From Marinilabiliales bacterium (lineage in GTDB: Bacteria > Bacteroidota > Bacteroidia > Bacteroidales > F082), in the NCBI GenBank assembly GCA_002869465.1, contig PKSW01000227.1, forward strand, positions 1 through 6,041: a DNA stretch of 6,041 nucleotides. The letters are read 5' to 3'. This document shows, one piece after another, positions 5,696-6,041 of the stretch. Below the pieces are notes generated by a model. That model was given only the letters and a program-made list of their open reading frames with translations, ran no database searches and had not been told where the DNA came from. Position numbers and translations under genes: made by a program. The stretch's first letter is position 1; each line of letters starts with the position of its first letter.

Positions 5696-6041
5696 ATGGA
5701 ACAAACTAAAAAATACAAAAAATACGAAAGGATGTATCAGCAGATCAGAGAACTGATTCAGAAAAGCAGCAATAATCCCGGCTCTAATATGGCAACCATT
5801 ATTGCGGTGCTGCATTATAAAATAGATTACTTTTTCTGGACAGGATTTTATTTTCTGATTGATGGTAAGTTGCAGGTAGGTCCTTATCAAGGGTAGTTGG
5901 CATGTATTAATCTGGCAAAAGATACCGGTGTTTGCTGGGCGACGATCAATAAAAAAGAAACACTGATTGTAGATGATGTATCTGCCTTTCCAGGACATAT
6001 TGCCTGCGACGCAAGGTCTGCATCCGAAATAGTGATTCCGC
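5696..6041 (+). pseudogene. msrC: Free methionine-(R)-sulfoxide reductase (GAF domain), interrupted by in-frame TAG and cut by window end
   Basis: The frame opens at ATG 5696, six bases after the tryptophanase stop, with an AGAGG sequence nine bases before it. Residues 1-66 read like the start of a GAF-type free methionine-(R)-sulfoxide reductase: a helical N-terminus, then FFWTGFYFLIDGKLQVGPYQG. A TAG then stands at 5894-5896. The same frame continues with LACIN, GVCWATI, VDDVSAFPGHIACDA and SEIVIP to the window end without another stop. The cysteines at codons 70, 80 and 104 are spaced 10 and 24 apart, exactly as Cys84, Cys94 and Cys118 of E. coli MsrC. So the family is clear and only one codon is wrong, in a position often held by Lys or Pro. 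If the TAG is real and not read through, the 66-residue product lacks all catalytic cysteines. Sequencing error or readthrough remain possible. The true C-terminus is outside the window. Confidence 0.8.

Noticed and set aside
5504..5998. 164-residue open frame on the minus strand
   Set aside because: It runs across the end of tnaA and the msrC homologue, both of which have clear family motifs on the plus strand. Its own translation shows no domain.

Overview
The window looks like ordinary chromosomal DNA from a member of the Bacteroidota. It is AT-rich, start sites mostly lack strong Shine-Dalgarno sequences, and a good match to the Bacteroidota -7 promoter element (TAnnTTTG) lies before the uridine kinase gene. 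The gene content also fits: a decarboxylase set in the order carboxyltransferase / OadG-like / biotin carrier / beta subunit, and a small DUF6249-type membrane protein. No phage, insertion sequence, CRISPR array, tRNA or rRNA was seen.

Positions 1-2814 (+) hold a tightly packed operon for a biotin-dependent, sodium-translocating decarboxylase, most likely methylmalonyl-CoA decarboxylase. It comprises the C-terminal part of the carboxyltransferase (cut by the window edge), a one-helix OadG/MmdD-like subunit, a biotin carrier with an AMKM biotinylation site, and the polytopic beta subunit. The order matches the mmdA-D-C-B order known from Propionigenium. The carboxyltransferase moves CO2 from a CoA thioester to the carrier biotin. 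The beta subunit then decarboxylates carboxybiotin and couples this to Na+ export.

Positions 2836-3685 (+) carry a probable promoter, uridine kinase (udk) and, with no spacer, a small four-cysteine DUF1289 protein. A perfect 8-bp hairpin at 3692-3710 separates this transcript from a convergent gene at 3724-4062 (-), a three-helix membrane protein of the DUF6249 type.

The 241-bp gap at 4063-4303 contains a small hairpin and otherwise nothing firm. It precedes a complete tryptophanase gene (4304-5689, +), which cleaves tryptophan to indole, pyruvate and ammonia. Six bases later starts a GAF-domain free methionine-(R)-sulfoxide reductase (msrC type). Its reading frame is broken by a single in-frame TAG at 5894-5896, while the coding sense, including all three family cysteines at the correct spacing, continues unshifted to the window end.

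I found no undescribed multi-gene system. The observations most worth checking are the TAG inside the msrC homologue, the leader region before tryptophanase, and the N-terminal extension of the decarboxylase beta subunit.
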